64,000 bases of DNA from Pantoea sp. AS-PWVM4 (GTDB taxonomy: Bacteria > Pseudomonadota > Gammaproteobacteria > Enterobacterales > Enterobacteriaceae): assembly GCF_000468095.1 (NCBI RefSeq), contig NZ_ASZC01000011.1, positions 62,001 to 126,000 of the forward strand, in the 5' to 3' direction. Both the position numbers and the translations under genes were made by a program. Positions 8,363 through 18,534 of the stretch are shown here, piece by piece. Numbering within the stretch: the stretch's first letter is position 1; every line of letters begins with the position of its first letter. The notes beneath the pieces are model-generated. The model worked only from the letters and a program-made list of their open reading frames with translations. It was not told the origin of the DNA and did no database searches.

Positions 8363-10792
8363 TTACGGCAGAGCGTAGGCGATCACGTAATCACCACGGT
8401 CCGGAGACTGACGAGCACCACCTGCGGAGATCAGGATGTACTGTTTGCCGGTTTTCGGAGACACGTAGCTGATCGGGCCACCCTGGCTACCTACTGGCAG
8501 ACGGGCTTTCCACACTTCTTTACCGGTTGAGCTGTCAAACGCACGCAGGTAGTAATCCTGAGTACCGGCGAAGAATACCAGGCCACCCTGCGTTGCCAGA
8601 GAGCCACCCAGCGTCGGCATACCAATAGGCATCTGAGCGTGCATCTTGATACCGAACGGACCGGTATCCTGCACCGTACCTACCGGCACCTGCCAGACAA
8701 TCTGACGGGTCTTCATATCAATCGCAGACATGGTACCGAACGGCGGAGCCTGGCACGGAATACCCAGCGGAGACATAAAGCGGTTTTTGTTGACTGCATA
8801 CGGTGTGCCTTTCAGCGGCACCGCACCCATACCGGTGTTCACCGCTTCGCCACCATTGCTGGTAGCTGCTTTGCTGGTGTCCTGCGGCACCATCTGCACC
8901 CACAGGCCCAGACGCATATCGTTGACGAACATGTACTGGTTGTTCGGATCAAACGAGATGCTGCCCCAGTTCATACCACCCAGTGAACCCGGGAAGCTGA
9001 GGGACACATCGGTGTCCGGCACGGTAAACAGGCCGTTGTAACGCATGGATTTGAAGCTGATACGACACATCAGTTGGTCGAACGGCGTAGCACCCCACAT
9101 ATCAGACTCTTTCAGGGTCTGGTTACCGATGTTCGGCATTTCTACCGAGTGCGGTTGGGTTTTGGTGTATTGCTCGTTCGGGATGTGGCCCTGCGGCATC
9201 GGCAGTTCTTCAACTTTGGTCAAAGGCTTGCCGGTCAGGCGGTCCAGTACCCAGATCATACCGGTTTTCGCACCGATCACGACCGCAGGCTTAGTGGTAC
9301 CATCCTTCATCGGGAAGTCAACCAGGCTCGGCTGCATCGGCAGGTCGAAGTCCCACAGATCGTTATGGACGGTCTGGTAAACCCACTTCTCTTTACCGGT
9401 AGTCGCATCAAGCGCCAGAATAGATGCGCCGTATTTGTGATCCAGTTTGGTACGATCTGCACCATACAGGTCAACAGACGAGCTACCCATCGGCAGGAAC
9501 ACGGTGTTCATCGCCGGATCGTAGGACATTGGTGCCCAGGAGTTCGGGGTGCTGCGGGTATAGTCTTTGCCCGGCATCAGTACGGCATTCGGGTCCACGT
9601 TGCCTGGGTCAAACGCCCAACGCATCTGGCCAGTGATGACGTCGAAGCCACGCAGTACGCCGCCCGGCATGTCGGTTTGCACGTTATCAGCAACACGACC
9701 GCCCACCACTACAGTGGTACCTGCCATCGCAGGCGCGGAAGTCAGCTGATACTGCGGGTCTGGTGCGTTGCCGAGGCCCGCTTTCAGATCCACCACGCCG
9801 TGGTTACCGAAATCTTCACAGAACTCACCGTTGTCAGCGTTGATAGCAATCAGACGCGCATCGATGGTGTTCATCAGGATGCGACGCTGACAGGTATCAC
9901 CCGCCGCCAGAGTCACCGGGGTCACCGGCGTTGAGCCAGGTTGAGTCGGTTGCGTCAGCGGTTTGGTCGCGTCAAAGTACGCCAAGCCACGGCAGCGGTT
10001 CCACACCTGAGACTGGGCGTTGATTTCACGTTTCCAGATCTGCTTACCGGTATCAGCCGCAACCGCAATCACGTTGTTGTGTGGCGTACACAGGTACAGG
10101 GTGTTGCCAACCTGCAACGGGGTTTCCTGATCTTCCGCGCCGTTACCGGTCGGGCTGATCGGGGTATCACCAGTGTGGAACGTCCAGGCGACTTGCAGAT
10201 CCTTGACGTTATCACGCGTGATCTGGTCCAACGCCACAAAGCGATTACCACCCGGGGTGTTACCGTAATTGTCCCAGTCTTTCTGCTGTTTCGCTTTATC
10301 CACCGGAATCAGCGGCAGCTCTTTGCCTTCAAAAGCCACGGTCGGATGAGGCTGGAACATCTGAACAAAGGTCACCACCATACCCACGGCAATCACCGCA
10401 GACAGCGCGTAAGAGACTTTAGCCAGCGAGGTTTTGCCCTCAGCTTTGCGCAATGCAGGCCAGGTCAGGAACGCCAGCAGCATCAGGCCAGCAGGGACCA
10501 TCAGGCGTGAAACCAGCGGCCAGAATACCCAACCCGCATCCACCAGCGCCCAAATCAGGGTGCCAGCGAAGACCAGAATAAACAGGGTAACGGCTGAAGA
10601 TTTACGACGGAAGAATTGAACCGCCGACAGCAGCATAACAATACCGCTGATCAGGAAGTACCAGCTGCCGCCAAGAGAAACCAGCTTACCACCGCCGATG
10701 GCGAAGAACAGGCCAACGGCCAACAGGACCAGTCCGAACAATACAGACCAGATGCTCAACCCTTTACAGGGGCGAGCGGGATTTTCTGCCAT
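8363..10792 (-). CDS. gcd: PQQ-dependent membrane glucose dehydrogenase
   Basis: 809 residues (E. coli 796). Oxidises glucose to gluconolactone in the periplasm with PQQ as cofactor and passes electrons to ubiquinone. The N-terminus carries about five membrane helices (residues about 12-145). The periplasmic eight-bladed propeller follows, with typical blocks such as DWDNYGNTPGGNRF, RCRGLAYFD, GRVADNVQTDMPGG and, near the end, GGLVFFAGTQDYYLRAFD. I chose the start at 10792 (MAENPARP) because AGGAGAG lies just upstream; an earlier ATG at 10852 has no such site. In E. coli gcd sits beside hpt; here it lies between the protealysin pair and yfgJ. Gluconic acid production is common in plant-associated relatives. 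Confidence 0.97.
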   Translation of the reverse strand: MAENPARPCKGLSIWSVLFGLVLLAVGLFFAIGGGKLVSLGGSWYFLISGIVMLLSAVQFFRRKSSAVTLFILVFAGTLIWALVDAGWVFWPLVSRLMVPAGLMLLAFLTWPALRKAEGKTSLAKVSYALSAVIAVGMVVTFVQMFQPHPTVAFEGKELPLIPVDKAKQQKDWDNYGNTPGGNRFVALDQITRDNVKDLQVAWTFHTGDTPISPTGNGAEDQETPLQVGNTLYLCTPHNNVIAVAADTGKQIWKREINAQSQVWNRCRGLAYFDATKPLTQPTQPGSTPVTPVTLAAGDTCQRRILMNTIDARLIAINADNGEFCEDFGNHGVVDLKAGLGNAPDPQYQLTSAPAMAGTTVVVGGRVADNVQTDMPGGVLRGFDVITGQMRWAFDPGNVDPNAVLMPGKDYTRSTPNSWAPMSYDPAMNTVFLPMGSSSVDLYGADRTKLDHKYGASILALDATTGKEKWVYQTVHNDLWDFDLPMQPSLVDFPMKDGTTKPAVVIGAKTGMIWVLDRLTGKPLTKVEELPMPQGHIPNEQYTKTQPHSVEMPNIGNQTLKESDMWGATPFDQLMCRISFKSMRYNGLFTVPDTDVSLSFPGSLGGMNWGSISFDPNNQYMFVNDMRLGLWVQMVPQDTSKAATSNGGEAVNTGMGAVPLKGTPYAVNKNRFMSPLGIPCQAPPFGTMSAIDMKTRQIVWQVPVGTVQDTGPFGIKMHAQMPIGMPTLGGSLATQGGLVFFAGTQDYYLRAFDSSTGKEVWKARLPVGSQGGPISYVSPKTGKQYILISAGGARQSPDRGDYVIAYALP

Positions 10793-11118
10793 AACACAAA
10801 CTCTCCTGAAAAAATAAAGCGCAGGTGCCAGATATGGGTGCTTTCCGGTCACAGATCCCGTGCCCTGCCTGTGGCAGGAATCGTTTCGTTTACGTCTTTA
10901 TTTTAGAACTATTGGTACGGGTGCGACGCCCGAGATGCAGTCTTGTGAGGAAGGACACAGCGAAGCGCTATTGATGTTCGCCACAAGGCGGCAGGATTGT
11001 ACCACCTGGTACATTAAAAAGTGAACATCCATAACGCAGGAGTTACTGGGTAATAGCATTTTTGCTACAAATCCAGTCGTAACTTATTAAAATTTAAGAA
11101 GCTGAAATAGCATATTTC
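10793..11118. other. gcd upstream region with two dyads
   Basis: This gene-free stretch holds the gcd leader and probably its promoter. On the minus strand a TAAAAT -10-like box lies at 10900-10905, without a good -35. A hairpin CCTGCC-TGT-GGCAGG lies at 10864-10878 in the leader. Further upstream is a 16-base palindrome, TGTACCACCTGGTACA (10998-11013), described separately. I see no gene in either strand. Confidence 0.5.
10998..11013. promoter_or_regulatory. 16-base palindrome upstream of gcd
   Basis: TGTACCACCTGGTACA, seven complementary bases on each side of a CC centre. It sits about 200 bases upstream of the gcd start and about 90 bases upstream of the -10-like box. The dyad has the size of a dimer-binding operator. 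No named regulator is assigned. Confidence 0.4.
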
Positions 11119-11192
11119 CGTAGCGGCGCGATTTATTGCGCGGGGGTTTGTTACATCGAGCGCGGAATTGCGCGATAAATCGCGCCGCTACG
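11119..11192. repeat. REP doublet (REPIN-like) at yfgJ 3' end
   Basis: Two units face each other: GTAGCGGCGCGATTTATTGC at the left and its complement at 11170-11192, with about 27 bases between. Together they can form one long hairpin. The right unit's CTACG edge contains the stop codon of yfgJ (TAG on the minus strand, 11188-11190). Confidence 0.88.
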
Positions 11193-11415
11193 ATTCGGCG
11201 ACGTCGGGGATAAACGTCACCCGCTTTTTCGAAATCAGGCCGTCGCCGTGCTGGCAAAAATAATCCACTGCGCCACAGGCTTTCAGCACCTGCAACGGTT
11301 GATGGCAATCCGGGCAGATGGCGATCTCACCAAAATGGCTGCCGCAGTGGCGACAATCGAATCCCGCATCGCTGTGGGTGAGTAATTGCTGACAGTTGGG
11401 GCAATGGGCGCTCAT
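11188..11415 (-). CDS. yfgJ: Zinc-ribbon protein YfgJ
   Basis: 75 residues. Three to four CxxC knuckles are visible: CPNC near 5-8, CRHC near 21-24, CPDC near 34-37, and a single C further on, as in the YfgJ-type zinc ribbons encoded next to der in enterobacteria. Function unknown; small proteins of this kind often bind RNA or serve as metal-binding adaptors. It lies 51 bases downstream of der in the same direction. Its stop codon TAG falls inside the flanking REP unit, so the repeat has set or replaced the C-terminus (..PDVAES). Confidence 0.85.
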   Translation of the reverse strand: MSAHCPNCQQLLTHSDAGFDCRHCGSHFGEIAICPDCHQPLQVLKACGAVDYFCQHGDGLISKKRVTFIPDVAES

Positions 11416-11466
11416 ATCGTTCTCCAGACAGATAAAAAAATGAGGGCCAATCTGGCCCTCATCATC

Positions 11467-12957
11467 TTATTTCTTGTTCTTTTTCAGGTGCGCCATCAGA
11501 CGCTTACGTTTACGCTGCTGCGTTGGCGTCAGCAGGTTACGTTTGCCTGCATAGGGGTTATCCCCTTCTTTGAACTGAATACGAATCGGCGTACCCATAA
11601 CGTTCAGTGAACGGCGGAAGTAGTTCATCAGATAACGTTTGTAGGAATCAGGCAGATCCTTCACCTGGTTACCATGAATCACCACAATCGGCGGGTTATA
11701 ACCACCGGCATGCGCGTATTTAAGCTTCACGCGACGACCACGCACCAGCGGCGGCTGATGGTCTTCGGCAGCCATATTCATGATGCGCGTCAGCATCGAG
11801 GTATTCACACGCTTGGTGGAACAATCGTAAGCTTCGGTCACTGACTCAAACAGGTTACCCACACCACTGCCGTGCAGGGCCGAGATAAAGTGCACACGCG
11901 CGAAGTCGATAAAGCCCAGACGGAAATCCAGCGTCTCTTTCACTTCATCTTTCACTTCCTGCGACAGGCCATCCCATTTGTTGACCACGATGACCAGTGA
12001 GCGCCCACTGTTCAGGATAAAGCCCAACAGCGACAGATCCTGATCGGAAATGCCCGCACGCGCATCAATCACCAGCATCACTACGTTAGCGTCTTCAATC
12101 GCCTGTAGGGTCTTAATTACCGAGAATTTCTCCACGGTGTCGGTGATTTTTCCGCGTTTACGTACACCGGCGGTGTCGATCAGAATATATTCACGATCGT
12201 CACGTTCCATCGGGATGTAGATGCTGTCACGCGTGGTACCCGGCATGTCATACACCACCACACGGTCTTCACCGAGGATACGGTTAGTAAGCGTTGACTT
12301 ACCCACGTTAGGACGGCCCACAATCGCCAGTTTGATCGGCAGCGTGGTCGGGTCGAAGTCATCTTCTTCCTCATCGATCAGCGTCTCACCGTTCTCTTCT
12401 GCCGCTAACGCCGCCCAGTAGGCTTCGTTTTCGTCCTCTTCGCTGACTTCCAGCGGTGCCACTTCGTCCATCCACGGCAGCAGTGCCGTTTCCAGCAACG
12501 ATGTCACGCCACGACCATGAGAGGCCGCGATTGCATGAATCTCACCGAGGCCGAGCGCGTAGAAATCCAGCACCGCCGCTTCCGGATCAAGACCGTCCGT
12601 TTTGTTCGCCACCAGGAACGTGGCCTTCTCACGCGCCCGCAGGTGATTGGCGATCTGCTGATCGGCTGGCATCACACCCGCACGGGCATCCACCAGGAAC
12701 AACACCACATCCGCTTCTTCAATCGCCAGCAGCGATTGTTCCGCCATGCGGTTTTCGACGCCTTCTTCAGTGCCATCGATACCACCGGTATCAATAACAA
12801 TAAATTCGCGCCCTTCAACTTCGGCGCGACCATATTTGCGATCGCGAGTCAGTCCAGGAAAATCCGCCACCAGCGCATCACGGGTGCGCGTTAAGCGGTT
12901 AAACAGCGTAGATTTTCCCACATTGGGACGCCCAACCAGCGCGACCACAGGTACCAT
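11467..12957 (-). CDS. der: Ribosome assembly GTPase Der (EngA)
   Basis: 496 residues (E. coli 490). Essential double GTPase that helps assemble the 50S subunit. Two G domains in tandem are plain: GRPNVGKST near residue 8 and again near 210, each with its NKWD/NKTD and DTAG elements. An acidic linker (EEDENEAYW...EEEDDFD) lies between, and the C-terminal KH-like domain ends in a basic tail. Last gene but one of the yfgJ-proximal end of the minus-strand cluster; bamB is upstream with a terminator between. Confidence 0.98.
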   Translation of the reverse strand: MVPVVALVGRPNVGKSTLFNRLTRTRDALVADFPGLTRDRKYGRAEVEGREFIVIDTGGIDGTEEGVENRMAEQSLLAIEEADVVLFLVDARAGVMPADQQIANHLRAREKATFLVANKTDGLDPEAAVLDFYALGLGEIHAIAASHGRGVTSLLETALLPWMDEVAPLEVSEEDENEAYWAALAAEENGETLIDEEEDDFDPTTLPIKLAIVGRPNVGKSTLTNRILGEDRVVVYDMPGTTRDSIYIPMERDDREYILIDTAGVRKRGKITDTVEKFSVIKTLQAIEDANVVMLVIDARAGISDQDLSLLGFILNSGRSLVIVVNKWDGLSQEVKDEVKETLDFRLGFIDFARVHFISALHGSGVGNLFESVTEAYDCSTKRVNTSMLTRIMNMAAEDHQPPLVRGRRVKLKYAHAGGYNPPIVVIHGNQVKDLPDSYKRYLMNYFRRSLNVMGTPIRIQFKEGDNPYAGKRNLLTPTQQRKRKRLMAHLKKNKK

Positions 12958-13051
12958 AACACTTGCCTCAGTTTTTAAAATTTAATCGCCCGAATGGCGT
13001 GATTATAACGGCATTTGCCGTAAGGTTCAGGCTGAAGGCGCTAAGAATACC

Positions 13052-13088
13052 ATAAAAACGAAACGGCCCCTGAACAATCAGGAGCCGT
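13052..13088 (-). terminator. Terminator after bamB
   Basis: On the minus strand ACGGCTCCTGA and TCAGGGGCCGT pair around a short loop, followed by TTCGTTTTTAT. It lies 25 bases after the bamB stop, so bamB and der are probably partly separated transcriptionally. Confidence 0.8.
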
Positions 13089-13113
13089 CGTAACCTACAG
13101 CCAGACCAGGCCC

Positions 13114-14295
13114 TTAACGGGAGATGGCGTAAACCTCACCGTCTTTTGACTGAATCAGCAGCTTGTCACCCGCTACCACCGGTTCGGTCTGGAAGCCGGA
13201 GCTGTCGAGTTTCTGCTGTGCCACAAAGCGGCCATCCAGCGTATTGATCCAGTGCACGTAGCCTTCGCTGTCACCCACCACCAGGTAGCCGTCAAACAGC
13301 ACCGGGGAAGTCAGGTTACGGTGCAGCAACTCACTCTGACGCCAGATAGCCACACCGCCATCGGCGTTCAGCGCATCGACGCGGTCATTCTGGTCAACCA
13401 GGTAAATACGGCCACCATCAACAATCAGATCTTTCACGCCACCGATTTCGCGTTTCCAGATAATCTGGCCTGAACGCAGGTCCAGCGCCGTCAGGTTGCC
13501 GTTGTAGGCCAGCGCGTAAACCACGCCATTGACGATCACCGGCGTGGTATCGACATCGTTCAGACGATCGATCTCAGTGGCACCACTTGGCTGCGAAATA
13601 CGCTGCTGCCAAATCAACTGCCCCTGATTCATGATCACTGCACTGACGCGACCATTGTCACCGCCAACAATCGCACCGCCGAAAGCAACGGCTGGCGCGG
13701 ATTCACCACGCAGTGACAACGCTGGCATATCCAGGTTGACGCTCCACTTGATGGTACCGGTGGCCTGATCCAGTCCCTGCAACTGACCGTTGCTGGTGTG
13801 GATCAGTACCAGGCCATCGCTGACCACCGGACGCGACAACGCTTCACCCGCGACCTTCGTCTGCCAGGCAATGCTGCCATCGCTGGTGTTCAGTGCAAAG
13901 ACCTGACCGCGTTCACTACCGATAAAGATGTGATCGCCGTTCGCGGTGACACCACCTGACAGCAGAGCGGAGATGTTTTTCGAGAAGAAGCCGGTCTTCT
14001 CAGAGAGATTCACTTTCCATTTTTCTTTGCCGTTGCTGGCATCGAGCGCTTTCACCACGCCAAAGCGGTCAGCCGCATAGACGGTACCGTCCTGCCAGGC
14101 CGGATGCAGATTGGAGTAGAAATCACCCACACCATCGCCAACCGAGGTACTCCACGCGGTTTGCGGCGTAAACTGGTTTTCAACCTTCGGCAGCGGGGCC
14201 ATTTTCACTACATCTTCTTCGCCGCTGAACAGCGAGCAACCGCTGAGCAGGGTGACTGAAATCAGCCCTGGCAGCAGGTATTTACGTAATTCCAT
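13114..14295 (-). CDS. bamB: Outer membrane assembly lipoprotein BamB
   Basis: 393 residues (E. coli 392). Lipoprotein of the BAM complex that inserts beta-barrel proteins. The signal peptide ends at the lipobox LLSGC with Cys20. The mature part is an eight-bladed propeller with repeated PQQ-like 'ALDxxxGxxxWxxxL/V' strands (LDASNGKEKWKVN, LNTSDGSIAWQTK, LDQATGTIKWSVN, LDLRSGQIIWKRE). It follows yfgM by 19 bases on the same strand; YfgM and BamB are encoded together in enterobacteria. Confidence 0.97.
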   Translation of the reverse strand: MELRKYLLPGLISVTLLSGCSLFSGEEDVVKMAPLPKVENQFTPQTAWSTSVGDGVGDFYSNLHPAWQDGTVYAADRFGVVKALDASNGKEKWKVNLSEKTGFFSKNISALLSGGVTANGDHIFIGSERGQVFALNTSDGSIAWQTKVAGEALSRPVVSDGLVLIHTSNGQLQGLDQATGTIKWSVNLDMPALSLRGESAPAVAFGGAIVGGDNGRVSAVIMNQGQLIWQQRISQPSGATEIDRLNDVDTTPVIVNGVVYALAYNGNLTALDLRSGQIIWKREIGGVKDLIVDGGRIYLVDQNDRVDALNADGGVAIWRQSELLHRNLTSPVLFDGYLVVGDSEGYVHWINTLDGRFVAQQKLDSSGFQTEPVVAGDKLLIQSKDGEVYAISR

Positions 14296-14314
14296 GTGCG
14301 CTCTCTTGACTGGC

Positions 14315-14932
14315 TTAACTTAAGTTATTCATCTTCATCTGCAACATTTGCTTCAGTGCCGGAGAAGCTTGCGACTCCGCACCTTTGCTCCAGGCATCAC
14401 GCGCGCCCTGCTTGTCGCCTTTGCTCAGCAGCGCTTCGCCACGAATGTCCGCTACGATAGCTGTCCAGCCATCACCCTTAACATTGTTGAGGGTAGAAAG
14501 TGCGGCATCGGCCTGATTTTGTTGCAGTTGAATGCGTGCCAGACGCAGGTTAATGACCGCCTGCAGGTTGGCATCTTTGGTATCTTTCAGCCCGCTCTGC
14601 AACAGAGCGATAGCTTTGTCCAGCTGGTTGGTTTCAACGTACTGCTTCGCCAGGTCCAGAGACGCCAACGCACCGTAGGTGTTGTTGTTTGCACTGGCAA
14701 AACTGGCAACCGCTTCCAGCGTTTGCGGCTTATCAGCCTGCATGGCACTGGTCAGCTGCTGATACTGTGCTGAGGCTGCTTTATCGGCGCCTGCTTGATG
14801 GCTGGCCCAAAAACGCCAGCCGCCCAATGCTGCGATACCGATGACAACGCCTACCGCCAGCGCCTTGCCATTGTTGGCAAAAAAGCGACGCAGCGCATCA
14901 ACCTGTTCGTTTTCGTTGCTGTAAACTTCCAC
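14315..14932 (-). CDS. yfgM: Membrane-anchored chaperone-network protein YfgM
   Basis: 205 residues (E. coli 206). A single membrane helix at about residues 24-43 (ALAVGVVIGIAALGGWRFW) anchors a periplasmic domain of TPR-like helices. In E. coli it associates with PpiD at the Sec translocon and with periplasmic chaperones, and is degraded by FtsH. Here it lies between hisS (38 bases upstream) and bamB. Confidence 0.95.
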   Translation of the reverse strand: MEVYSNENEQVDALRRFFANNGKALAVGVVIGIAALGGWRFWASHQAGADKAASAQYQQLTSAMQADKPQTLEAVASFASANNNTYGALASLDLAKQYVETNQLDKAIALLQSGLKDTKDANLQAVINLRLARIQLQQNQADAALSTLNNVKGDGWTAIVADIRGEALLSKGDKQGARDAWSKGAESQASPALKQMLQMKMNNLS

Positions 14933-14970
14933 GCAATCTTTCTCCTAAAAATGGCTGTTGCGATGCACGC

Positions 14971-16245
14971 TTACTGCAACAGCGTGCGCAACGTCGCGGC
15001 GGCTTCACTCTGGGCCAGCGTCTGCTGATCGCCGGTACGCAGGTCTTTAATCACTACCTGCCCGGTTGCCACTTCATCTTCACCCAGCACCAGCGCAATG
15101 CGCGCGCCCCACTTGTCTGCACGGGCAAACTGCTTTTTGAAGTTACCACCACCGAAGTTGGTCATCAGCTTCAATTGGGGGTCAGCATCACGCAGTTTTT
15201 CCGCCAGTTGCATCGCGGCAGACTGTACGCCCTGCCCCGAAGCGATAACATAGACATCAACAATGCGCGTCGGTTCAAATTCCGGGTTAACGGCCTGAAC
15301 CAGCAACACCAAACGCTCCAGCCCCATGGCAAAACCAACGGCTGGCGTCGCGCGGCCACCCAGTTGTTCCACCAGGCCATCATAGCGACCACCACCACAC
15401 ACTGTGCCTTGTGAACCCAGCGCACTGGTTACCCACTCAAACACGGTACGGTTGTAATAGTCGAGACCACGCACCAGGCGTTGGTTGATGCTGTACTTGA
15501 TACCGGCATCATCCAGCAGAGCACACAGGCCACTGAAGTGCGCGCGGGAGTCTTCATCAAGGAAGTCACCCAGCGTCGGCGCATCATTCAACAGCTGCTG
15601 GATGTCCGGATTCTTGCTATCAAGCACACGCAGTGGATTGGTGTACATGCGGCGTTTGCAATCTTCGTCCAGCACCTCTTTGTGCTTTTCGAGGAAGGCC
15701 ACCAGCGCGTCACGATAGTTGGCACGCGCTTCCAGGGAACCGATAGAGTTCAGCTCCAATTGGACATGGTCGGCGATACCCAGCGCTTTCCACCAGCGCG
15801 CGGTCATCATAATCAGTTCCGCGTCAATATCGGGTCCTTGCAGACCAAACACTTCCGCACCCATCTGGTGGAACTGACGGTAACGACCTTTCTGGGGACG
15901 CTCATAACGGAACATCGGGCCCATGTACCACAGACGCTGCTCCTGGTTATACAGCAAACCGTGTTCGATACCGGCGCGCACGCAGCCCGCCGTGCCTTCA
16001 GGACGCAGCGTCAGGCTTTCGCCATTGCGGTCCTCAAAGGTGTACATCTCTTTTTCAACCACGTCGGTGACTTCACCAATCGCGCGGCTGAACAACGGAG
16101 TCTGCTCAACGATCGGCAGGCGAATTTCACTGAAACCATAGCTGGCCAGCACCTGCTTGAGCGTACCTTCAATACGCTGCCAGATTGCCGTATCTGCTGG
16201 CAGGTAATCGTTCATCCCGCGAATCGCTTGAATATTCTTCGCCAC
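14971..16245 (-). CDS. hisS: Histidyl-tRNA synthetase
   Basis: 424 residues, as in E. coli. Class II synthetase that charges tRNA-His. Motif 1 and 2 are seen ([42 protein letters not shown]), as are the histidine-specific loop [15 protein letters not shown] and motif 3 ([11 protein letters not shown]). The C-terminal anticodon domain covers about 325-424. Downstream of ispG, with a hairpin in the gap. Confidence 0.98.
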   Translation of the reverse strand: MAKNIQAIRGMNDYLPADTAIWQRIEGTLKQVLASYGFSEIRLPIVEQTPLFSRAIGEVTDVVEKEMYTFEDRNGESLTLRPEGTAGCVRAGIEHGLLYNQEQRLWYMGPMFRYERPQKGRYRQFHQMGAEVFGLQGPDIDAELIMMTARWWKALGIADHVQLELNSIGSLEARANYRDALVAFLEKHKEVLDEDCKRRMYTNPLRVLDSKNPDIQQLLNDAPTLGDFLDEDSRAHFSGLCALLDDAGIKYSINQRLVRGLDYYNRTVFEWVTSALGSQGTVCGGGRYDGLVEQLGGRATPAVGFAMGLERLVLLVQAVNPEFEPTRIVDVYVIASGQGVQSAAMQLAEKLRDADPQLKLMTNFGGGNFKKQFARADKWGARIALVLGEDEVATGQVVIKDLRTGDQQTLAQSEAAATLRTLLQ

Positions 16246-16262
16246 GTTAGAATCTCTTAAGA

Positions 16263-16313
16263 CAAAAAAACCTGTCCGGCATCATACCTTATGAGGATGA
16301 AACCGCACAGGTT
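16263..16313 (-). terminator. ispG-hisS intergenic hairpin with T run
   Basis: On the minus strand AACCTGTGCGG pairs with CCGGACAGGTT, leaving a loop of about 23 bases, and is followed by TTTTT just before hisS. It may act as a terminator or an attenuator ahead of hisS. Confidence 0.6.
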
Positions 16314-16348
16314 CAATCACAAACGGGTACGCGGATGCGTACCTTCCC

Positions 16349-17470
16349 TTATTTTTCCAGCTGCTGCACGTTGATGCGACGGCTTTCGTCCAGCATCGAT
16401 GCCTTGGCACGAATACGCGCCTCCAGCTGGTCGATCATGTCCTGATTGTCGAGGCGGTCGCGCTGACGCACGCCATCTTCGTAGAAACCACTTTTCTTAT
16501 TACCGCCGGTTACACCTAGCGTGGAGACGGTCGCTTCGCCAGGTCCGTTGACCACGCATCCAATAATCGAGACATCCATCGGCGTGATGATGTCTTCAAG
16601 GCGTTCCTCGAGCGCATTCACTGTACCGATCACATCAAACTCCTGACGCGAACAGGTCGGACAGGCAATAAAGTTGATGCCGCGTGAGCGAATACGCAGT
16701 GATTTGAGGATGTCATAACCGACTTTGACTTCTTCCACCGGATCGGCCGCCAACGAAATACGCAGCGTATCGCCGATTCCTTCAGACAGCAGCAGCCCTA
16801 AACCGATAGCGGATTTCACCGCACCGGCACGCGCGCCACCCGCTTCAGTGATCCCGAGGTGCAGCGGTTGATCGATGGCTTTCGCCAGCAGGCGATAAGA
16901 TTCCACCGCGAGGAAGACATCCGAGGCTTTGACGCTGACTTTGAACTGATCAAAGTTGAGTCGATCGAGGTGATCCACATGGCGCATCGCCGATTCCAGC
17001 AGCGCCTGCGGCGTGGGTTCGCCGTACTTTTCCTGCAAATCTTTTTCCAGTGAACCGGCGTTAACGCCGATACGGATCGGAATGTTGTAGTGACGTGCGC
17101 AATCCACTACCTGACGAATACGCTCGTTGTTGCCGATATTGCCTGGGTTAATACGCAGACAATCGACACCGTATTCCGCGACTTTCAGTGCAATGCGGTA
17201 GTCAAAGTGAATATCCGCCACCAGCGGCACATTGACCTGTTGCTTAATCAGTTTGAAGGCTTCCGCCGCATCCATCGTCGGCACTGAGACACGGACGATA
17301 TCAACGCCCACGCGCTCCAGCGCTTTGATCTGATTGACCGTCGCTTCAACATCCGTGGTGCGGGTGTTGGTCATCGACTGAACGGCAATAGGCGCACCAT
17401 CGCCGACTGGCACCTTGCCGACGTAAATCCGCGTTGATTTGCGACGGATAATGGGTGCTTCGTTATGCAT
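16349..17470 (-). CDS. ispG: 4-hydroxy-3-methylbut-2-enyl diphosphate synthase (flavodoxin)
   Basis: 373 residues (E. coli 372). Reduces methylerythritol cyclodiphosphate to HMBPP in the MEP isoprenoid pathway and needs a 4Fe-4S cluster. Opening [18 protein letters not shown] matches the family, so the ATG at 17470 is chosen over one five codons upstream. Cluster cysteines are in [15 protein letters not shown] and [12 protein letters not shown]. As the genome appears to lack iscU and partners at the isc locus, its cluster must come from another assembly route. Confidence 0.97.
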   Translation of the reverse strand: MHNEAPIIRRKSTRIYVGKVPVGDGAPIAVQSMTNTRTTDVEATVNQIKALERVGVDIVRVSVPTMDAAEAFKLIKQQVNVPLVADIHFDYRIALKVAEYGVDCLRINPGNIGNNERIRQVVDCARHYNIPIRIGVNAGSLEKDLQEKYGEPTPQALLESAMRHVDHLDRLNFDQFKVSVKASDVFLAVESYRLLAKAIDQPLHLGITEAGGARAGAVKSAIGLGLLLSEGIGDTLRISLAADPVEEVKVGYDILKSLRIRSRGINFIACPTCSRQEFDVIGTVNALEERLEDIITPMDVSIIGCVVNGPGEATVSTLGVTGGNKKSGFYEDGVRQRDRLDNQDMIDQLEARIRAKASMLDESRRINVQQLEK

Positions 17471-17508
17471 ATTCTCTCTCCACAATTGCCCGGCAGGTGA
17501 GGTGCGCG

Positions 17509-18534
17509 TTATTGCGCACCCACGGTCAGACGAGCAACCTGGTTATTACGGATAAAACGACTCAAATCAACGGGCTGATTCTGATATTGCACCTGCACAG
17601 CCGCTGGCGCACCAATTTTCAGACGATACGGAGGCTGACCGGCAAGGCTGAGTTTACCGCCGCTGCGTTGCAGGCCGCTGAACAGCTTTTTACCGCTCGC
17701 GTCGGTCACTTCCAGCCAGCAGTCAGCACTGAAGTTCATCACCAGCGCGTTTGGATCGCTCGGTGCCTGGCTTACGCCAGCGCCACCGGTAGGCAACTGA
17801 CCTTCCACGCTATTGACCGGCGCAGGAGAGGTCGCAGGTGGCGGTGTGGTATCGACCGGAGCCTGGCTCGGGGATACCACCGCGTTGTCATTGCTTTGTG
17901 CGGCTGGCGCAGCAGGCGTTGTTGCTGGCGCAGTGCTGCCCTGAGCGGAGGTGTCCGGGGTAGCTACCGCACCCGCACCGTTATCCACTGGCGTGCCGGC
18001 ACCGTTAGTATCGGCATCGGCAGTGGTGTCGTTGCTGCTGTTATCGCCCAACGGAATCGACTGGCTGTTATCGCTGTTGCTGCCGTTCTGATCAGCCATC
18101 GATACCAGCTCCTCCTGAGAGGCTTTATGGTTCTGCCACCACCAGGCACCGGTTAAACCGATGACGACAAAGATCACCAACCAGGTGAAGATCATCAGCC
18201 AGCCATCACGTTTCTTACGGCGTTTACCCAAGGAGAAGCTCTGCATCGGCTCGATTTTGGCGGCACGTACCGGTGCCTGTTTCGCCATCATCGGCAACAA
18301 GTCGTCCTCCGGTACATGCACCAGACGCGCATAGGAGCGAATGTAGCCGCGCAGGAAAGTGGAGGCTAAATCGGCTGGCGACTTGTCCTCTTCAATATCA
18401 CGTACGGTGGAAAGTTTCAGGCACAGGCGTTCGGCGACGTTTTGCTGGGTCAGCCCCATCTGCTCACGGGCCAGTCGCAGGCGTTCACCTGTGGAATGTA
18501 CTGCAGATTTCTCTTGAGTGGCTTCAGTATTCAT
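17509..18534 (-). CDS. rodZ: Cytoskeleton protein RodZ
   Basis: 341 residues (E. coli 337). Inner-membrane protein that links MreB to the cell-wall elongation machinery. N-terminal helix-turn-helix (about 16-85: [19 protein letters not shown]), a basic juxtamembrane stretch KRRKKR, one membrane helix (about 112-134), a long Thr/Pro/Ala/Asn-rich periplasmic linker and a C-terminal beta domain from about 255. Its start overlaps the end of pilW by 11 bases; ispG follows after 38 bases. Confidence 0.97.
   Translation of the reverse strand: MNTEATQEKSAVHSTGERLRLAREQMGLTQQNVAERLCLKLSTVRDIEEDKSPADLASTFLRGYIRSYARLVHVPEDDLLPMMAKQAPVRAAKIEPMQSFSLGKRRKKRDGWLMIFTWLVIFVVIGLTGAWWWQNHKASQEELVSMADQNGSNSDNSQSIPLGDNSSNDTTADADTNGAGTPVDNGAGAVATPDTSAQGSTAPATTPAAPAAQSNDNAVVSPSQAPVDTTPPPATSPAPVNSVEGQLPTGGAGVSQAPSDPNALVMNFSADCWLEVTDASGKKLFSGLQRSGGKLSLAGQPPYRLKIGAPAAVQVQYQNQPVDLSRFIRNNQVARLTVGAQ

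Noticed and set aside
9074..9934. Open frame of 286 codons antisense to gcd
   Set aside because: Rich in His and Arg and without any family feature; gcd propeller motifs run through the other strand.
15481..16260. Open frame of 259 codons antisense to hisS
   Set aside because: Shadow of the class II synthetase gene; no start signal or domain.
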